A DNA stretch of 64,000 nucleotides from an uncultured Limimonas sp. (GTDB lineage Bacteria > Pseudomonadota > Alphaproteobacteria > Kiloniellales > Rhodovibrionaceae): NCBI GenBank assembly GCA_913055855.1, contig CAJXKW010000001.1:60764-124763 (forward strand), in the 5' to 3' direction. The position numbers and the translations under genes were made by a program. How positions within the stretch are numbered: position 1 is the first letter of the stretch; each line of letters opens with the position of its first letter. Under the pieces are notes generated by a model. That model saw only the letters and a list, made by a program, of their open reading frames with translations, had not been told where the DNA came from and searched no databases. Below are positions 17,333 to 27,422 of the stretch, in pieces.

Positions 17333-19729
17333 ATGAGCTGGCCCACGGACCCCGACACGGACGAGGCACCCACGCCCGCCGCGGCGCGTCCGGCGCGTCC
17401 GCCAGCGGACGAAGGTCTGGTTGAGGACGACGAGGAAAGCATTGACCTCGGTCGTTTCGTGGTCGCGCTCCTCAAGCACAAGTGGCTTATTCTGGCGATC
17501 ATTGCCGTGGTAACGGCGGCAAGCGCATTTTACGCCAGCAATGAACCGCGCCGTTATCGCGCCAGCGCGCAAGTCCTGCTGGACCCGCCGCAACCCGACA
17601 TTTCGCCCGTCAAAGGGGTCAAGCGCGGCAAGACCGAGATCAATACCGCGAAAGAGGCCGCCCTCGTAAAATCGCGTGAACTCGCGCGCAAAGCAGTCAA
17701 GCGGTTGAATCTTCAGAACAATCCACGGTTCGTGAGCAGTGGCGACCGCGCCAACGGCGCGGTCAACCTCATCAAGCGCCAGCTCGCGCAGGCGCTCGAA
17801 GATGCGCCCGACAAGGTCGGTGGCGGCACGACCAAGCCCAGCGACGGCGATTCCGGTATAGCCTCGGGCCAGCCTGCCCCGCCCACGTCCGTTCTTGCGC
17901 AACGGTATCTCGGCGGCCTGTCCGTCAACATCAACGGCAACACGGGCATCATGCGCGTCACCTATACATCGGGTGATCCGCAATTCGCCGCCACCGCAGC
18001 CAACACCACCGCCGAGCTTTACCGGCAGCGCAAGAAAAAGGCCCAGGGACGCGCGGTGCGCGAGGCCAACGCGTGGCTGCGCGAGCGGGTCAACGACGCG
18101 CGCGAGAAACTCCTGGAGTCCGAGCAGGCGCTCGAGGATCTTCGCCAGCGCAAGGGACTCACGGAAACGGCCGCGAAGTCGCTGCCGAGCAAGCAGCTCA
18201 GCCGTCTCAATGACCGCTTGCTGGATGCAGAAACCGAGGCAAACAAGATCCGAACGCGCTACCAGCAGGCCAAGCGACTCCTTCAGAAAGAAGCGTCTGC
18301 GGAGAACATCGGCCAGGTCCTCCAATCGGATCTGATCCAGCGGCTGCGTGTGCAACGCTTAAACTTGAACCAAAAGATCGCGCAGCTCAAGACACGTTAC
18401 CGGGAAGAGCACCCCAAGATCCAGAACGCGCGTTCGGAACTACGAAATATCAACGACAAGATCCGCAGCGAAGCCAAAGCCATTACGGAGAACTTCAAGT
18501 TTAAGCTTGAAGTTCTGCAGGATCGAATCCAGCGACTCAAGGACCAGATCGCGAAGGTCGAAAAGGAAGTCGAGAGACTGCGCAAAGCCGAAGGCAAGGT
18601 ACGGACACTGGAAAGCGAGGTCCAGGCAAACCGCGACCTGTATCGGACGCTGTTGCAGCGCCTTCAGGAAACCAGCCTGCGCGAGCAGATGAAGCCCGAG
18701 GCCGAGGCATCGATCATCAATCGTGCGCAACCGCCGAGCGGGCCTTTTTACCCCAATGAGAAAGTGTTTATCTCGGCCGCGCTGCTGGGCAGTTCGATCC
18801 TGGCGTGCGCGCTCGCCATCGGGCTGGAGTTCCTCCGCCGCGGGGTCGGCAGTTTGTCCGAACTGGCATCCGCCGTCGATGTACGGCCATTGGCGGTTCT
18901 TCCTCACGAAAAGCCGCCGCGGAAGAGCAGCCTCGTCGAATCCAGCCGCAAGCTCGAGGCCACAACCTATGTGGATGCTGTACGCGGCCTTCGGCAGGTT
19001 CTCCTCCTTCGGGAATATGGCGAGCCCTTGCCCTGTCTTCTCGTGACCTCCCCCTGGGCAGGGGATGGCAAGACAACGGTCGCGCATTCCCTCGCCGCCC
19101 TTACGCAATCTCTGGGCACAAAATGTCTGGTCGTCGAGTGCCACCGCGGCGAAGGTCACGACCTACTCCGCAGCGATTACGAGGATGGTTGGATCCAGCA
19201 CCTGGAAGATGGCAAGCCGCTCGCGGATATCGTGCTGACCCATCCCGAAGGCGGCTTCGATTTCCTGCCCGCCGGTCGGTCGACCGAACGCGCCTACGAC
19301 TTGCAGGCCTCGCAGAATTTCGCCGAGGTTATAAACGGCCTACGCCCGCACTATGACACGATTATCCTGGATGCCCCGTCGCTCCTCGACGACATTCGCA
19401 TCCTGTCGCACCCGGACCTGTTCGACGACACGCTGCTCCTGCTTCGGGCGAATGTGACACCGGAGACGGCCATCAGCTACGCCTCGCGCCGACTCGCCGA
19501 AGCCGGCGTGCGCAACGTGGGCGCTGCCCTTAACATGGTCGACATGCGCGACTACGAGCGGCGCGAGAGCGGCGAGTATCGCGCCACGCTGGATCGACCA
19601 GGGCGCAAGCTGCCCCAGCCCAAGCGGCCCCTAACCGCCCGCCTGCTGCCGTTCGTCGGCGGCCTTCTGGCCGTGCTTGGTGCAGCCGCCCTGGTGGCCG
19701 AGCGCCTGGTCGGTCTGCCGCCGGGGTAA
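17333..19729 (+). CDS. Wzz/GNVR-type polysaccharide co-polymerase with BY-kinase-like domain
   Basis: about 798 aa: N-terminal TM, long coiled coil, GPFYPNEKVFISAALLGS TM, Walker A SPWAGDGKTT, C-terminal hydrophobic helix. Confidence 0.85.
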   Translation: MSWPTDPDTDEAPTPAAARPARPPADEGLVEDDEESIDLGRFVVALLKHKWLILAIIAVVTAASAFYASNEPRRYRASAQVLLDPPQPDISPVKGVKRGKTEINTAKEAALVKSRELARKAVKRLNLQNNPRFVSSGDRANGAVNLIKRQLAQALEDAPDKVGGGTTKPSDGDSGIASGQPAPPTSVLAQRYLGGLSVNINGNTGIMRVTYTSGDPQFAATAANTTAELYRQRKKKAQGRAVREANAWLRERVNDAREKLLESEQALEDLRQRKGLTETAAKSLPSKQLSRLNDRLLDAETEANKIRTRYQQAKRLLQKEASAENIGQVLQSDLIQRLRVQRLNLNQKIAQLKTRYREEHPKIQNARSELRNINDKIRSEAKAITENFKFKLEVLQDRIQRLKDQIAKVEKEVERLRKAEGKVRTLESEVQANRDLYRTLLQRLQETSLREQMKPEAEASIINRAQPPSGPFYPNEKVFISAALLGSSILACALAIGLEFLRRGVGSLSELASAVDVRPLAVLPHEKPPRKSSLVESSRKLEATTYVDAVRGLRQVLLLREYGEPLPCLLVTSPWAGDGKTTVAHSLAALTQSLGTKCLVVECHRGEGHDLLRSDYEDGWIQHLEDGKPLADIVLTHPEGGFDFLPAGRSTERAYDLQASQNFAEVINGLRPHYDTIILDAPSLLDDIRILSHPDLFDDTLLLLRANVTPETAISYASRRLAEAGVRNVGAALNMVDMRDYERRESGEYRATLDRPGRKLPQPKRPLTARLLPFVGGLLAVLGAAALVAERLVGLPPG

Positions 19730-19809
19730 AACGCGCAAACGCGGCCCATTGCCCACTGGCCGCAACCTCCATCGCGCACCGGTGTCGTCAACTTTTTTCG
19801 CGGCGAAGG

Positions 19810-19886
19810 TGGTGCGCCCGGCAGGGATCGAACCTGCAACCCCGAGCTTAGAAGGCTCGTGCTCTATCCGGTTGAGCTACGGGCGC
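19810..19886 (-). tRNA. tRNA-Arg(TCT)
   Basis: Reverse strand GCGCCCG...CGGGCGC acceptor, anticodon loop CTTCTAA, encoded CCA. Confidence 0.95.
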
Positions 19887-19911
19887 ACATGGCGATGCCG
19901 GCTTCAGCGCT

Positions 19912-20217
19912 TCAGTGGGTCCAGAGACCGAGCCGGCCGTACCGGAAATTGTCCGCATAGGCTTTGGGGCGCACGCGGCGCTCGCGTGGCTCTTCCACGC
20001 TATACATGTAGCCTTCGCGCTCACAGTGCCGGATCGCATCCTCTTTGCTGGGGAAACGCAGCCGCACCTGCGTCTGCGTGTCCGAACTCGACGTCCAGCC
20101 CATCAGCGGGTCGGGCTCGCGCTTATTTGCCGGTTCGAACTCGAGAATCCAATCCGCCGCCTTGGCGCGACCCGACTGCGTCGCCACTTTCGGCTCTTTG
20201 TAGATGCGTGCCTGCAT
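19912..20217 (-). CDS. ETC complex I subunit (NDUFS4-like)
   Basis: 101 aa: MQARIYKEPKVATQSGRAKAADWILEFEP...GWTSSSDTQTQVRLRFPSKEDAIRHCEREGYMYSV, typical of the alphaproteobacterial family. Confidence 0.88.
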   Translation of the reverse strand: MQARIYKEPKVATQSGRAKAADWILEFEPANKREPDPLMGWTSSSDTQTQVRLRFPSKEDAIRHCEREGYMYSVEEPRERRVRPKAYADNFRYGRLGLWTH

Positions 20218-20322
20218 GGTCGGCGTGTTCCACCGGTAAACTGCATCGCCCCGTCCAGGTCCGTCAGATAGCAGGCGCCAAACCGGGTGTCGAGGGCGGC
20301 CCATGATCGCGCCGGTACAGGC

Positions 20323-23300
20323 TTAGGGTTCTTCCGGCTGGGCCGGCGCCGGCGCATGCGCGCCGCCGCGTCCGAGCCAGCGCAGGGCCCGTTGCACGTC
20401 GGCGAGCACGAGATAGAGGCAGGGCGTCAGCACGAGCAGGATCGCGGTCGCAAAGAGGATGCCGAAGCCCAGCGAGAGCGCCATCGGAATGAGGAAACGC
20501 GCCTGCCGGCTGGTCTCGAAGATCATGGGGGCCAAGCCGCCGAAGGTCGTCAACGTGGTCAGGACGATTGGCCGAAAGCGCCGGGTGCCCGCGCTGTGCA
20601 TGGCGTCGAACACGGATCTGCCCTCGCGCAGCCGCCGGTTGGCGTAGTCGATCATGACCAGCGAATCGTTCACCACGACGCCGCTCAGCGCGATAATCCC
20701 CATGATCGAAATGATGGAGAGGGCAAACCCCATGATAAGGTGCCCGATGATCGCGCCTACGAGACCGAAGGGGATGGCCGCCATGACGATCAGCGGCTGG
20801 ACGTAGCTGCGCAGCGGAATTGCCAACAGTGCAAAGATAACGAAAAGCGCCCCGGACACGGTGTAGACGAACGAGTTCAAGGCATCCTGCATGGATGCCT
20901 GCCGCCCCTCGAAACCGTAGTCCAGCCCCGGGTAGTCGGCCATGAGTCGTGGCAGCATCGCCTCGCGCAGGGTGCTGAGAACCCGGCTGGTCTCGTCGAT
21001 GGGCGTGACGTTGGCGGTGATCGTGAGGGTACGCCGGCCGTCGCGTCGTGTGATCTCGGTGTAGGCCCGGTCGCGCGTGACGTCGGCCACCTGCGCGAGG
21101 GGTACGTCGCCGCCGTCGGGCGTCTGGACCAGCATGTCCTCGAGGTCCTCCATGCCGTCGCGCTCGTCCTCGGGCTTGCGCACCAGCACCGTCACCTCAT
21201 TCCGCCCGCGCTGCTGCTTGACCGCCTCCAGGCCGTACAGGCTCCCGCGCACCTGACGGCCGATTTCGGCCGCCGTCAGGTCAAGGGCGCGCGCCTCCTC
21301 GGTCAGCGTGATGTCGAGCTGCCCCTTGCCCGCACCGGTGCCGTCGTCGACGTCTGCCACGGCCGTCAGCTCGCCCATGCGCCCCGCAAGATCCTTGGCG
21401 GCGCGCTCCAGCGTGGCGATGTCGGGATGGTTCAGCTCCACCGACACCGAGGGGCCGCCGCCCGGCCCGCCCTGGCTGCTGTACCGGACATATTCGACAC
21501 CCGAGACCTGACCCACGCGCTCGCGCCACTTCTCGGTAAACGCCCGGGTCGAGATGGGCCGGACGCCGGGCGGCGTGAGATAGACGCGCACCTCAACGCT
21601 GTTGCCTTCGATCATGGCGTAGGTGCCGTCCCCCAGTTTCTCGCCGCCGTTTTCCGCAAGCACGTCTTTTGCGGCCTCGACCAGACGGTCGCGCACCTGC
21701 GTCTTGGCGCGATCAGGGGCGCCCTCGGGCAGCGTTGCCGTCGCTTCCGCGACCTCGGATTCCACCTCGGGCATGAGGATGAAGCCCATGCGCCCGCTCA
21801 CGGGAATGGCGACCATCACGGCCAGCACTGCGACCGCCACGGCCAGCGTGAGGTAACGCGCGCGCATGGCCGCCGTCAGAAACGGGCCGAAGACGTTGTG
21901 CGTGAAGCGGTCGAGGCCGTCGGCGAAGCGCCGCTGGAACCCGTGCAGCTTCGCCGCGAGGCCGGTTCGCTGGCGCTCGCGCACGTGCGCCAGGTGGCCG
22001 GGCAGGATGAACAACGCCTCGACCCAGGAGATCAGCAGCGCGGTTACGACCACCGAGGGAATGACGATCCAGATCTGCCCGAAGGTGCCCGGAATGAACG
22101 CCATGGGCATGAACGCGGCGATGTTGGTGAGAATGGCGAAGGAAATGGGCACGGCGATGTCCCGCGCGCCGAGAACGGCCGCGCGCACCGGCCCCAGCCC
22201 CCGCTGCCGGTGCTCGTAAATGTTCTCCCCGGCGACAATCGCATCGTCGACGATGATGCCCAGCGCCAGAATGAAGGCGAACATGCTCACCATGTTGATG
22301 GACGCACCCAGCCCGGGCAGGAACAGCAGCGTCCCCAGAAACACGGTGGGCAGGCCCACGGTCACCCAGAACGCCAGCTTGAACTCCAGGAACAGGCTGA
22401 GAAGGACCAGGACCAGGCAGAGCCCGATAAAGCCATTTTTGAGCAGCAGGTTCACGCGCTGCTGGTAGATCTTCGCCTTGTCGTCCTGGATGGCCACATC
22501 GATCTGGGCCGGCAGGGTCGACAGCGCCTGGGGCAAGACCTCGTGGACGGCGTTGGACACGCCGATGGGCGTCTGCTTGCCCACACGGAACACCTCGATC
22601 CCGATGGCCGGCTTGCCGTTGTACTCGGCCCGCGTGTCGCTGTCGGCGAACCCGTCGCGCACCGTAGCAATATCGCCCAGGCGGACGACCGAGCCGGACT
22701 CGCTGGAGACCACGGGAATTCGCGCGAATTCGTCCGCCCAGTCCTTGCGTTCCTTGACCTGCACGAGGAGATCGCCGCCGCGCGTCTCAAGGTTGCCGCC
22801 CGCGCGATCAAGGGCGGATTCGCGCACGATGCGCGAAATGTCGTCCAGCGTGAGGTCGTAGGCGCGCAGGCTCGCGGTGGGCACGTTGACCATGACACGC
22901 AGCTCGCGCGTGCCCTCCAGGCCCACCTGCGTGATGTCCGGATGCTGGAGCAGCCGGTCGCGCACCCGCTCGGCCGAGGCGCGCAGGACGTCGCGCTCGA
23001 CGTCGCCGTAGATCTGCATGTCCAGAACGTCGCGGCGCCACTCACGCGTCTTGATCTCGGGCTCTTCGGCGTCGTCGGGGAAGGTGGTGATCTGGTCGAC
23101 CGCCTGCTGCACCTGCTGGTAGATGCTCTGATAGTCGGCGGCCTGGGCCACCTCCACAGTGACCGAACCGGTCCCCTCGCGCGCGGTCGAGCGCACCTCG
23201 TCAATGCCGGTGATTCCGCGCACTTCTTCCTCGACGGCGAGGATCACGCCCTGCTCCACCTCTTCCGGGCTGGCACCCGGATACGCCACCTGCACGATCA

Positions 23301-23484
23301 CCGTGTCGCTCTGGAAGTCCGGGAAGACCTCCTGTTTGATCTGCGTCGTCATGAGCAGGCCGCCGGCGATCAGCACGGCCATCAGCAGGTTCGCGGCCAC
23401 GGGGTGGCGCGCCATCCAGGCGATCGCACCGGCGCGCCCGGCGTCGCCGCCCTCGGGCCCGTTGTTGCCGGCGGAATCGGTCAT
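20323..23484 (-). CDS. RND efflux transporter permease (AcrB/HAE family)
   Basis: 1053 aa; RND topology, operon with adaptor and outer-membrane factor. Confidence 0.93.
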   Translation of the reverse strand: MTDSAGNNGPEGGDAGRAGAIAWMARHPVAANLLMAVLIAGGLLMTTQIKQEVFPDFQSDTVIVQVAYPGASPEEVEQGVILAVEEEVRGITGIDEVRSTAREGTGSVTVEVAQAADYQSIYQQVQQAVDQITTFPDDAEEPEIKTREWRRDVLDMQIYGDVERDVLRASAERVRDRLLQHPDITQVGLEGTRELRVMVNVPTASLRAYDLTLDDISRIVRESALDRAGGNLETRGGDLLVQVKERKDWADEFARIPVVSSESGSVVRLGDIATVRDGFADSDTRAEYNGKPAIGIEVFRVGKQTPIGVSNAVHEVLPQALSTLPAQIDVAIQDDKAKIYQQRVNLLLKNGFIGLCLVLVLLSLFLEFKLAFWVTVGLPTVFLGTLLFLPGLGASINMVSMFAFILALGIIVDDAIVAGENIYEHRQRGLGPVRAAVLGARDIAVPISFAILTNIAAFMPMAFIPGTFGQIWIVIPSVVVTALLISWVEALFILPGHLAHVRERQRTGLAAKLHGFQRRFADGLDRFTHNVFGPFLTAAMRARYLTLAVAVAVLAVMVAIPVSGRMGFILMPEVESEVAEATATLPEGAPDRAKTQVRDRLVEAAKDVLAENGGEKLGDGTYAMIEGNSVEVRVYLTPPGVRPISTRAFTEKWRERVGQVSGVEYVRYSSQGGPGGGPSVSVELNHPDIATLERAAKDLAGRMGELTAVADVDDGTGAGKGQLDITLTEEARALDLTAAEIGRQVRGSLYGLEAVKQQRGRNEVTVLVRKPEDERDGMEDLEDMLVQTPDGGDVPLAQVADVTRDRAYTEITRRDGRRTLTITANVTPIDETSRVLSTLREAMLPRLMADYPGLDYGFEGRQASMQDALNSFVYTVSGALFVIFALLAIPLRSYVQPLIVMAAIPFGLVGAIIGHLIMGFALSIISIMGIIALSGVVVNDSLVMIDYANRRLREGRSVFDAMHSAGTRRFRPIVLTTLTTFGGLAPMIFETSRQARFLIPMALSLGFGILFATAILLVLTPCLYLVLADVQRALRWLGRGGAHAPAPAQPEEP

Positions 23485-24761
23485 GCCGGATCCTCCGCGA
23501 CCTGCGGCCCGCCGCCCTCGCGGCCGCCATCGTCGGGGCGCGTGCGAAGCTTCATGCCGCTGGCGGGTGTGGCGATGTCCGACACCACAATGCGCTCACC
23601 CTGGGAAAGCCCGACATCGACATAGACCTTCTCGGGTCCGCGATAGACGACCTTCACCGCCCGGATCTCCAGGGTCTCCTCGGGCGACATCACCCAGACG
23701 GTATCGTTCTCCCGCACGTATGCGCGGTCCAGGGCCACCACGTCGCCCAGCGGCGCCCCCTGGATGCGGCCGCGCAGATAGGCGCCGACCAGCATGCGCG
23801 GATTGCGGTCCAGGGGCTCGGGGACGGCCACGCGGAGCTGGGCCATGCGCCCTTCCGCACTCAGGTTGGGCCGTATGCGCACCACCTCGCCGGTACGCGT
23901 CTCGCCCTCGCCCCACACGGCCGGATTGCTGAACACAACCTTGGAGCCCTGGCCCGCGGTGTCCTCGGCAGCCGTGATATAGCGCAGCTTTGCCGCCGGC
24001 ACGGCGAGTTCGACGAAGTAACGCGCGGTGCCCACGAGTTCCGCGATGGTCTGGCCCACGGCGAGCTGGCTGCCCACCTCGACATCCGCGCTCTGAACCA
24101 CGGCGTCGAAGGGCGCGCGAATGGTGGTGCGTTGAAGGTCGAGCCGGGCGTCCTCGACGTCGGCGCGCGCTGCGGCGACGTCGGCCTGTGCGCTTTCCAG
24201 CTGGGGCTGCCGGAGCACCAGAGTGCGCTCCTGCTCGGTCAGCTCCTCGCCCAGCAGCTTCGCCTCGGTCCGCGCGACCTCCTGGTTGCCCTGCTCGATG
24301 CGCAGGTCCGCTTTCGCCTTGGCGAGCGCCGTTTCCGCCTGCTCCAGGGCGATCTCGTAATCCCGTTCGTCGAGCTGGGCCAGCACCTCGCCCTTGGCGA
24401 CGCGGCCGCCCGCTTCGAGCTTCGGGCTCACCTCGACCACCTCGCCGCTCACCCGCGGCGCCACCGCCACCCGATCGGCCGGGATGACTTCGCCCCAGGC
24501 ATCGATCACGGCCGTCGCCGGCGCGCGTTCTGCGCGCACGGTATCCACGAGCACCGCCTGTTGTTCACGCGCGGCCCCGCTCCGGCCCGCACCCGGCTGG
24601 TTGCTCATCATGACGTAAACGGCTGCGGCGGCCCCGCCCAGAACCGCGATGGCAACAATCGCCTGAACCAGGCGCACCAGCCGGTTCGGCCGAGCGGCCG
24701 AGCGGCTCGCGAGGTCGACGCCGGTCTGGCGGGGGGCCTGAACGGTGCTGGGTTCTCTCAC
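23481..24761 (-). CDS. RND efflux periplasmic adaptor subunit
   Basis: 426 aa; N-terminal TM, HlyD/lipoyl and alpha-hairpin pattern; overlaps both neighbours by 4 bp. Confidence 0.92.
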   Translation of the reverse strand: MREPSTVQAPRQTGVDLASRSAARPNRLVRLVQAIVAIAVLGGAAAAVYVMMSNQPGAGRSGAAREQQAVLVDTVRAERAPATAVIDAWGEVIPADRVAVAPRVSGEVVEVSPKLEAGGRVAKGEVLAQLDERDYEIALEQAETALAKAKADLRIEQGNQEVARTEAKLLGEELTEQERTLVLRQPQLESAQADVAAARADVEDARLDLQRTTIRAPFDAVVQSADVEVGSQLAVGQTIAELVGTARYFVELAVPAAKLRYITAAEDTAGQGSKVVFSNPAVWGEGETRTGEVVRIRPNLSAEGRMAQLRVAVPEPLDRNPRMLVGAYLRGRIQGAPLGDVVALDRAYVRENDTVWVMSPEETLEIRAVKVVYRGPEKVYVDVGLSQGERIVVSDIATPASGMKLRTRPDDGGREGGGPQVAEDPA

Positions 24762-26299
24762 GTCGAATCCCCGACATCTGGCGCGTCATTGGAATTCCGA
24801 GGTTGGGCCGCGCCGGTTGTCATGTCCACGCTGTCGAAACCGCGCCCGTTGGGCCGCGGCGGCGTCACCCCGCCGGCGAGCGCCCGCGCCAGCGCGATGC
24901 GCGCAGCCAGGCGGCGCCGGCGAGCGTCGATCAGGTCGCGCTCCAGGTCCTGCACCCGCGTCAGGGCGTCGAGCACGTCGAGAAAGTCGGTGTTCCCGTT
25001 GACGTAACGCCCGCGCAGGCGTTCTAGGCTTTGCTGCGCCAGCTCGATCTGCCGGCGCAAGCGTTCCACGCGGCGCCGCTGCTGACGGTCGCGGGCGAGC
25101 GCGTCCTCCACCTCGCGAATGGCGGTGAGTGCGGTGTCGCGGAACTGCGCCACGCGCTCGGCGAGCACGGCCTGGGTCCGGTCGACCTCCGCGGCGCGCC
25201 GCCCGGCGTCGAACAGGGGAACCGTGAGCTGACTCGCCAGGTTGCCCAGCCAGATGCTGAACAGGTTCGCGGGCACCGTCGCCATCGGGCTCGTCGGCCG
25301 CTTCGCCTGGGTGGTGAGACTGCCGGTCAAATCGATGCGCGGGAAGCGATCCGCAATGGCCGCGGCGACACGCTTGTCCGCCGCCTTAACCCGCAGCACG
25401 GCCTCCTGCACATCCGGCCGTCGGCCCAGGAGGTCCGCAGGCACCCCGGTGTCGGGAAGCGACGGCACGCCGGGGAGGCTTCGGCGCCGCGGCGGCGTCC
25501 ATTCGCCCGCCGCGCGGCCCAACAGGACGGCCAGCTCGTTGGCGATGAGTCGAACCTCGCCCTCGGCGGTGGCGATCTGTTCGCGCGTGCGCTCGACCAG
25601 TTCGCGCTGGCGCAGGAGATCGGCCAACGCCGCCTGCCCCTGGCGCACGCGCACGTTTACCACGGTCTCGACCTTCTGGTTGGTCTCGAGCTGGCGCCTG
25701 AGCAGATTCAGGCGCGCGCGTTGGGCGACCAAGCGGTACCAGGCGTCGGCGACCTCGCCCGACAGGGTCAGCGCCGCCGCGCGCAGCTGCTGGCGCGAGG
25801 CGCGCGCGTCCAGGCGGGCGGCATCCGCTGTGGCGTCAATGCGGCCCCAGAGGTCGAGTTCATAAGACGCGGAAAGACCCAGCGAATAGGTCCGTTCCGC
25901 CTCGTCTTGTCCGGAGCGGTCGTCCACGCGCGCTTCGCCGGTGCCGTCGACGCTGGGAAAGCGGTCCGCACGCGTACGCCCGCCCACAGCCTCTGCCTGC
26001 AGCAGCCGCGCCCAGGTCGCCTGGATCTGTGGCCGATCCGCCAGCGCCATGGTCACCAGATCGGTCAGCTTGGGATCATCGAAGCTGCGCCACCAGCGGT
26101 CCACAGGCTCCGCCTCGCCGCTGCGCGAGAACGCGTCGGGAAGCTCACCGCGCGTGTCCACCGGTTCGGGTGCGGGCGAGCACCCCGCCGCGAGCACGAC
26201 GAGCCCGGCGAGTGCCGGTACGAAGCGCCGGTGTGCGGATGTTCGGCTGTGCGGCGCGCGGCCCTTCGGATTGGCGCGGCCGCGGGACGGGTGCAGCAT
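24758..26299 (-). CDS. efflux outer-membrane lipoprotein (NodT family)
   Basis: lipobox LVVLAAGC, TolC-like repeats; inner ATG start 26299. Confidence 0.9.
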   Translation of the reverse strand: MLHPSRGRANPKGRAPHSRTSAHRRFVPALAGLVVLAAGCSPAPEPVDTRGELPDAFSRSGEAEPVDRWWRSFDDPKLTDLVTMALADRPQIQATWARLLQAEAVGGRTRADRFPSVDGTGEARVDDRSGQDEAERTYSLGLSASYELDLWGRIDATADAARLDARASRQQLRAAALTLSGEVADAWYRLVAQRARLNLLRRQLETNQKVETVVNVRVRQGQAALADLLRQRELVERTREQIATAEGEVRLIANELAVLLGRAAGEWTPPRRRSLPGVPSLPDTGVPADLLGRRPDVQEAVLRVKAADKRVAAAIADRFPRIDLTGSLTTQAKRPTSPMATVPANLFSIWLGNLASQLTVPLFDAGRRAAEVDRTQAVLAERVAQFRDTALTAIREVEDALARDRQQRRRVERLRRQIELAQQSLERLRGRYVNGNTDFLDVLDALTRVQDLERDLIDARRRRLAARIALARALAGGVTPPRPNGRGFDSVDMTTGAAQPRNSNDAPDVGDST

Positions 26300-26536
26300 G
26301 GATATCCCGTGCGGATCGAAAGGCGAGCCGCCACGCCTGATCGCGGCGGCGAACGGACGGCACCGCGCGCCATCCGGCTGCAGGTTTACCTGCAATTTTG
26401 CCGTAACTGTGGCGCGACATCGGCCATGGGGGATATGGCCGCCAGGAACCGTGCCGTCGAGAGCCGCGACGAACGCCCGCGGCAAACCGCCCCCAGCGGC
26501 GAAAGAAACGAAACCGGATCAGGCGCCGGGCTGCGC

Positions 26537-26613
26537 TGGTCGGGGCGGCAGGATTTGAACCTGCGGCCTCCTGCTCCCAAAGCAGGCGCTCTGCCAGGCT
26601 GAGCTACGCCCCG
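26537..26613 (-). tRNA. tRNA-Pro(TGG)
   Basis: Reverse strand CGGGGCG...CGCCCCG, anticodon loop TTTGGGA, encoded CCA. Confidence 0.95.
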
Positions 26614-26753
26614 GTGCACGCTGCGCGCGGATTTTGAACCACACCCGTGACATACCTGACGGGCAGCACGGGCTGCAAGCCCGGCGCTTGCACGCACCCC
26701 CTCGGCGCGCCATGTCCACCGCGAGACATCCGAATTCCGCCGGGAGCCCCGTC

Positions 26754-27416
26754 ATGTCGCCCACCACCGTCGCCATGAACGACACCCTGAACCGCTATCT
26801 CGTGGAGGTCGGCGTGCGCGACACGCCCTTGCTCCAGCAGCTTCGCGCGGAGACCGCCGCCATGCCGGGCGGGCACATGCAGCTCGCCCCGGAGCAGGGC
26901 CAATTCCTGGCCTTCCTGGTGGAGCTGATGGCGCCACGGCGGATCCTGGAGGTGGGCACGTTTACCGGCTACTCGACGCTGTGCATGGCGCTCGCGCTGA
27001 CCCCCGAAGGTCGGATCGATGCCTGCGATACCAACGCCGAAACCACAGGCGTCGCCCGGCGCTATTGGGACGCCGCCGGCGTAGGCGGACGCATCGACCT
27101 CCACCTGGGACCGGCGCAGGAAACGATGGCGGGCTTCCTCCGCGATGGTGCGGCCGGACGCTATGATCTCGTCTTCATCGACGCCGACAAGGAGGACTAC
27201 GACACCTACTACGAGATGGCGCTGCGGCTCCTGCGCAGCGGTGGCGTCGTGGTCTTCGACAACATGCTCTGGGGCGGGCGCGTGGCGGAGCCGGCGGCAA
27301 CGGACCAGACCACGGAAGCGGTCCGGGCGATGAACGCGAAGCTGCACGCCGATACCCGCGTGGGCCTGACCCTGGTGCCTGTCGGCGATGGAATCACCCT
27401 GGCGCGCAAGCGCTGA
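26754..27416 (+). CDS. class I SAM-dependent O-methyltransferase
   Basis: ILEVGTFTGYSTLCMALAL, DLVFIDADKEDYDTYYE, VVFDNMLWGGRV typical of the CCoAOMT family. Confidence 0.9.
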   Translation: MSPTTVAMNDTLNRYLVEVGVRDTPLLQQLRAETAAMPGGHMQLAPEQGQFLAFLVELMAPRRILEVGTFTGYSTLCMALALTPEGRIDACDTNAETTGVARRYWDAAGVGGRIDLHLGPAQETMAGFLRDGAAGRYDLVFIDADKEDYDTYYEMALRLLRSGGVVVFDNMLWGGRVAEPAATDQTTEAVRAMNAKLHADTRVGLTLVPVGDGITLARKR

Positions 27417-27422
27417 AGCCGC

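Noticed and set aside
20287-23625. 1112-aa plus-strand ORF
   Set aside because: Antisense to the clear RND permease; His/Arg/Asp-rich composition typical of GC-rich shadow ORFs
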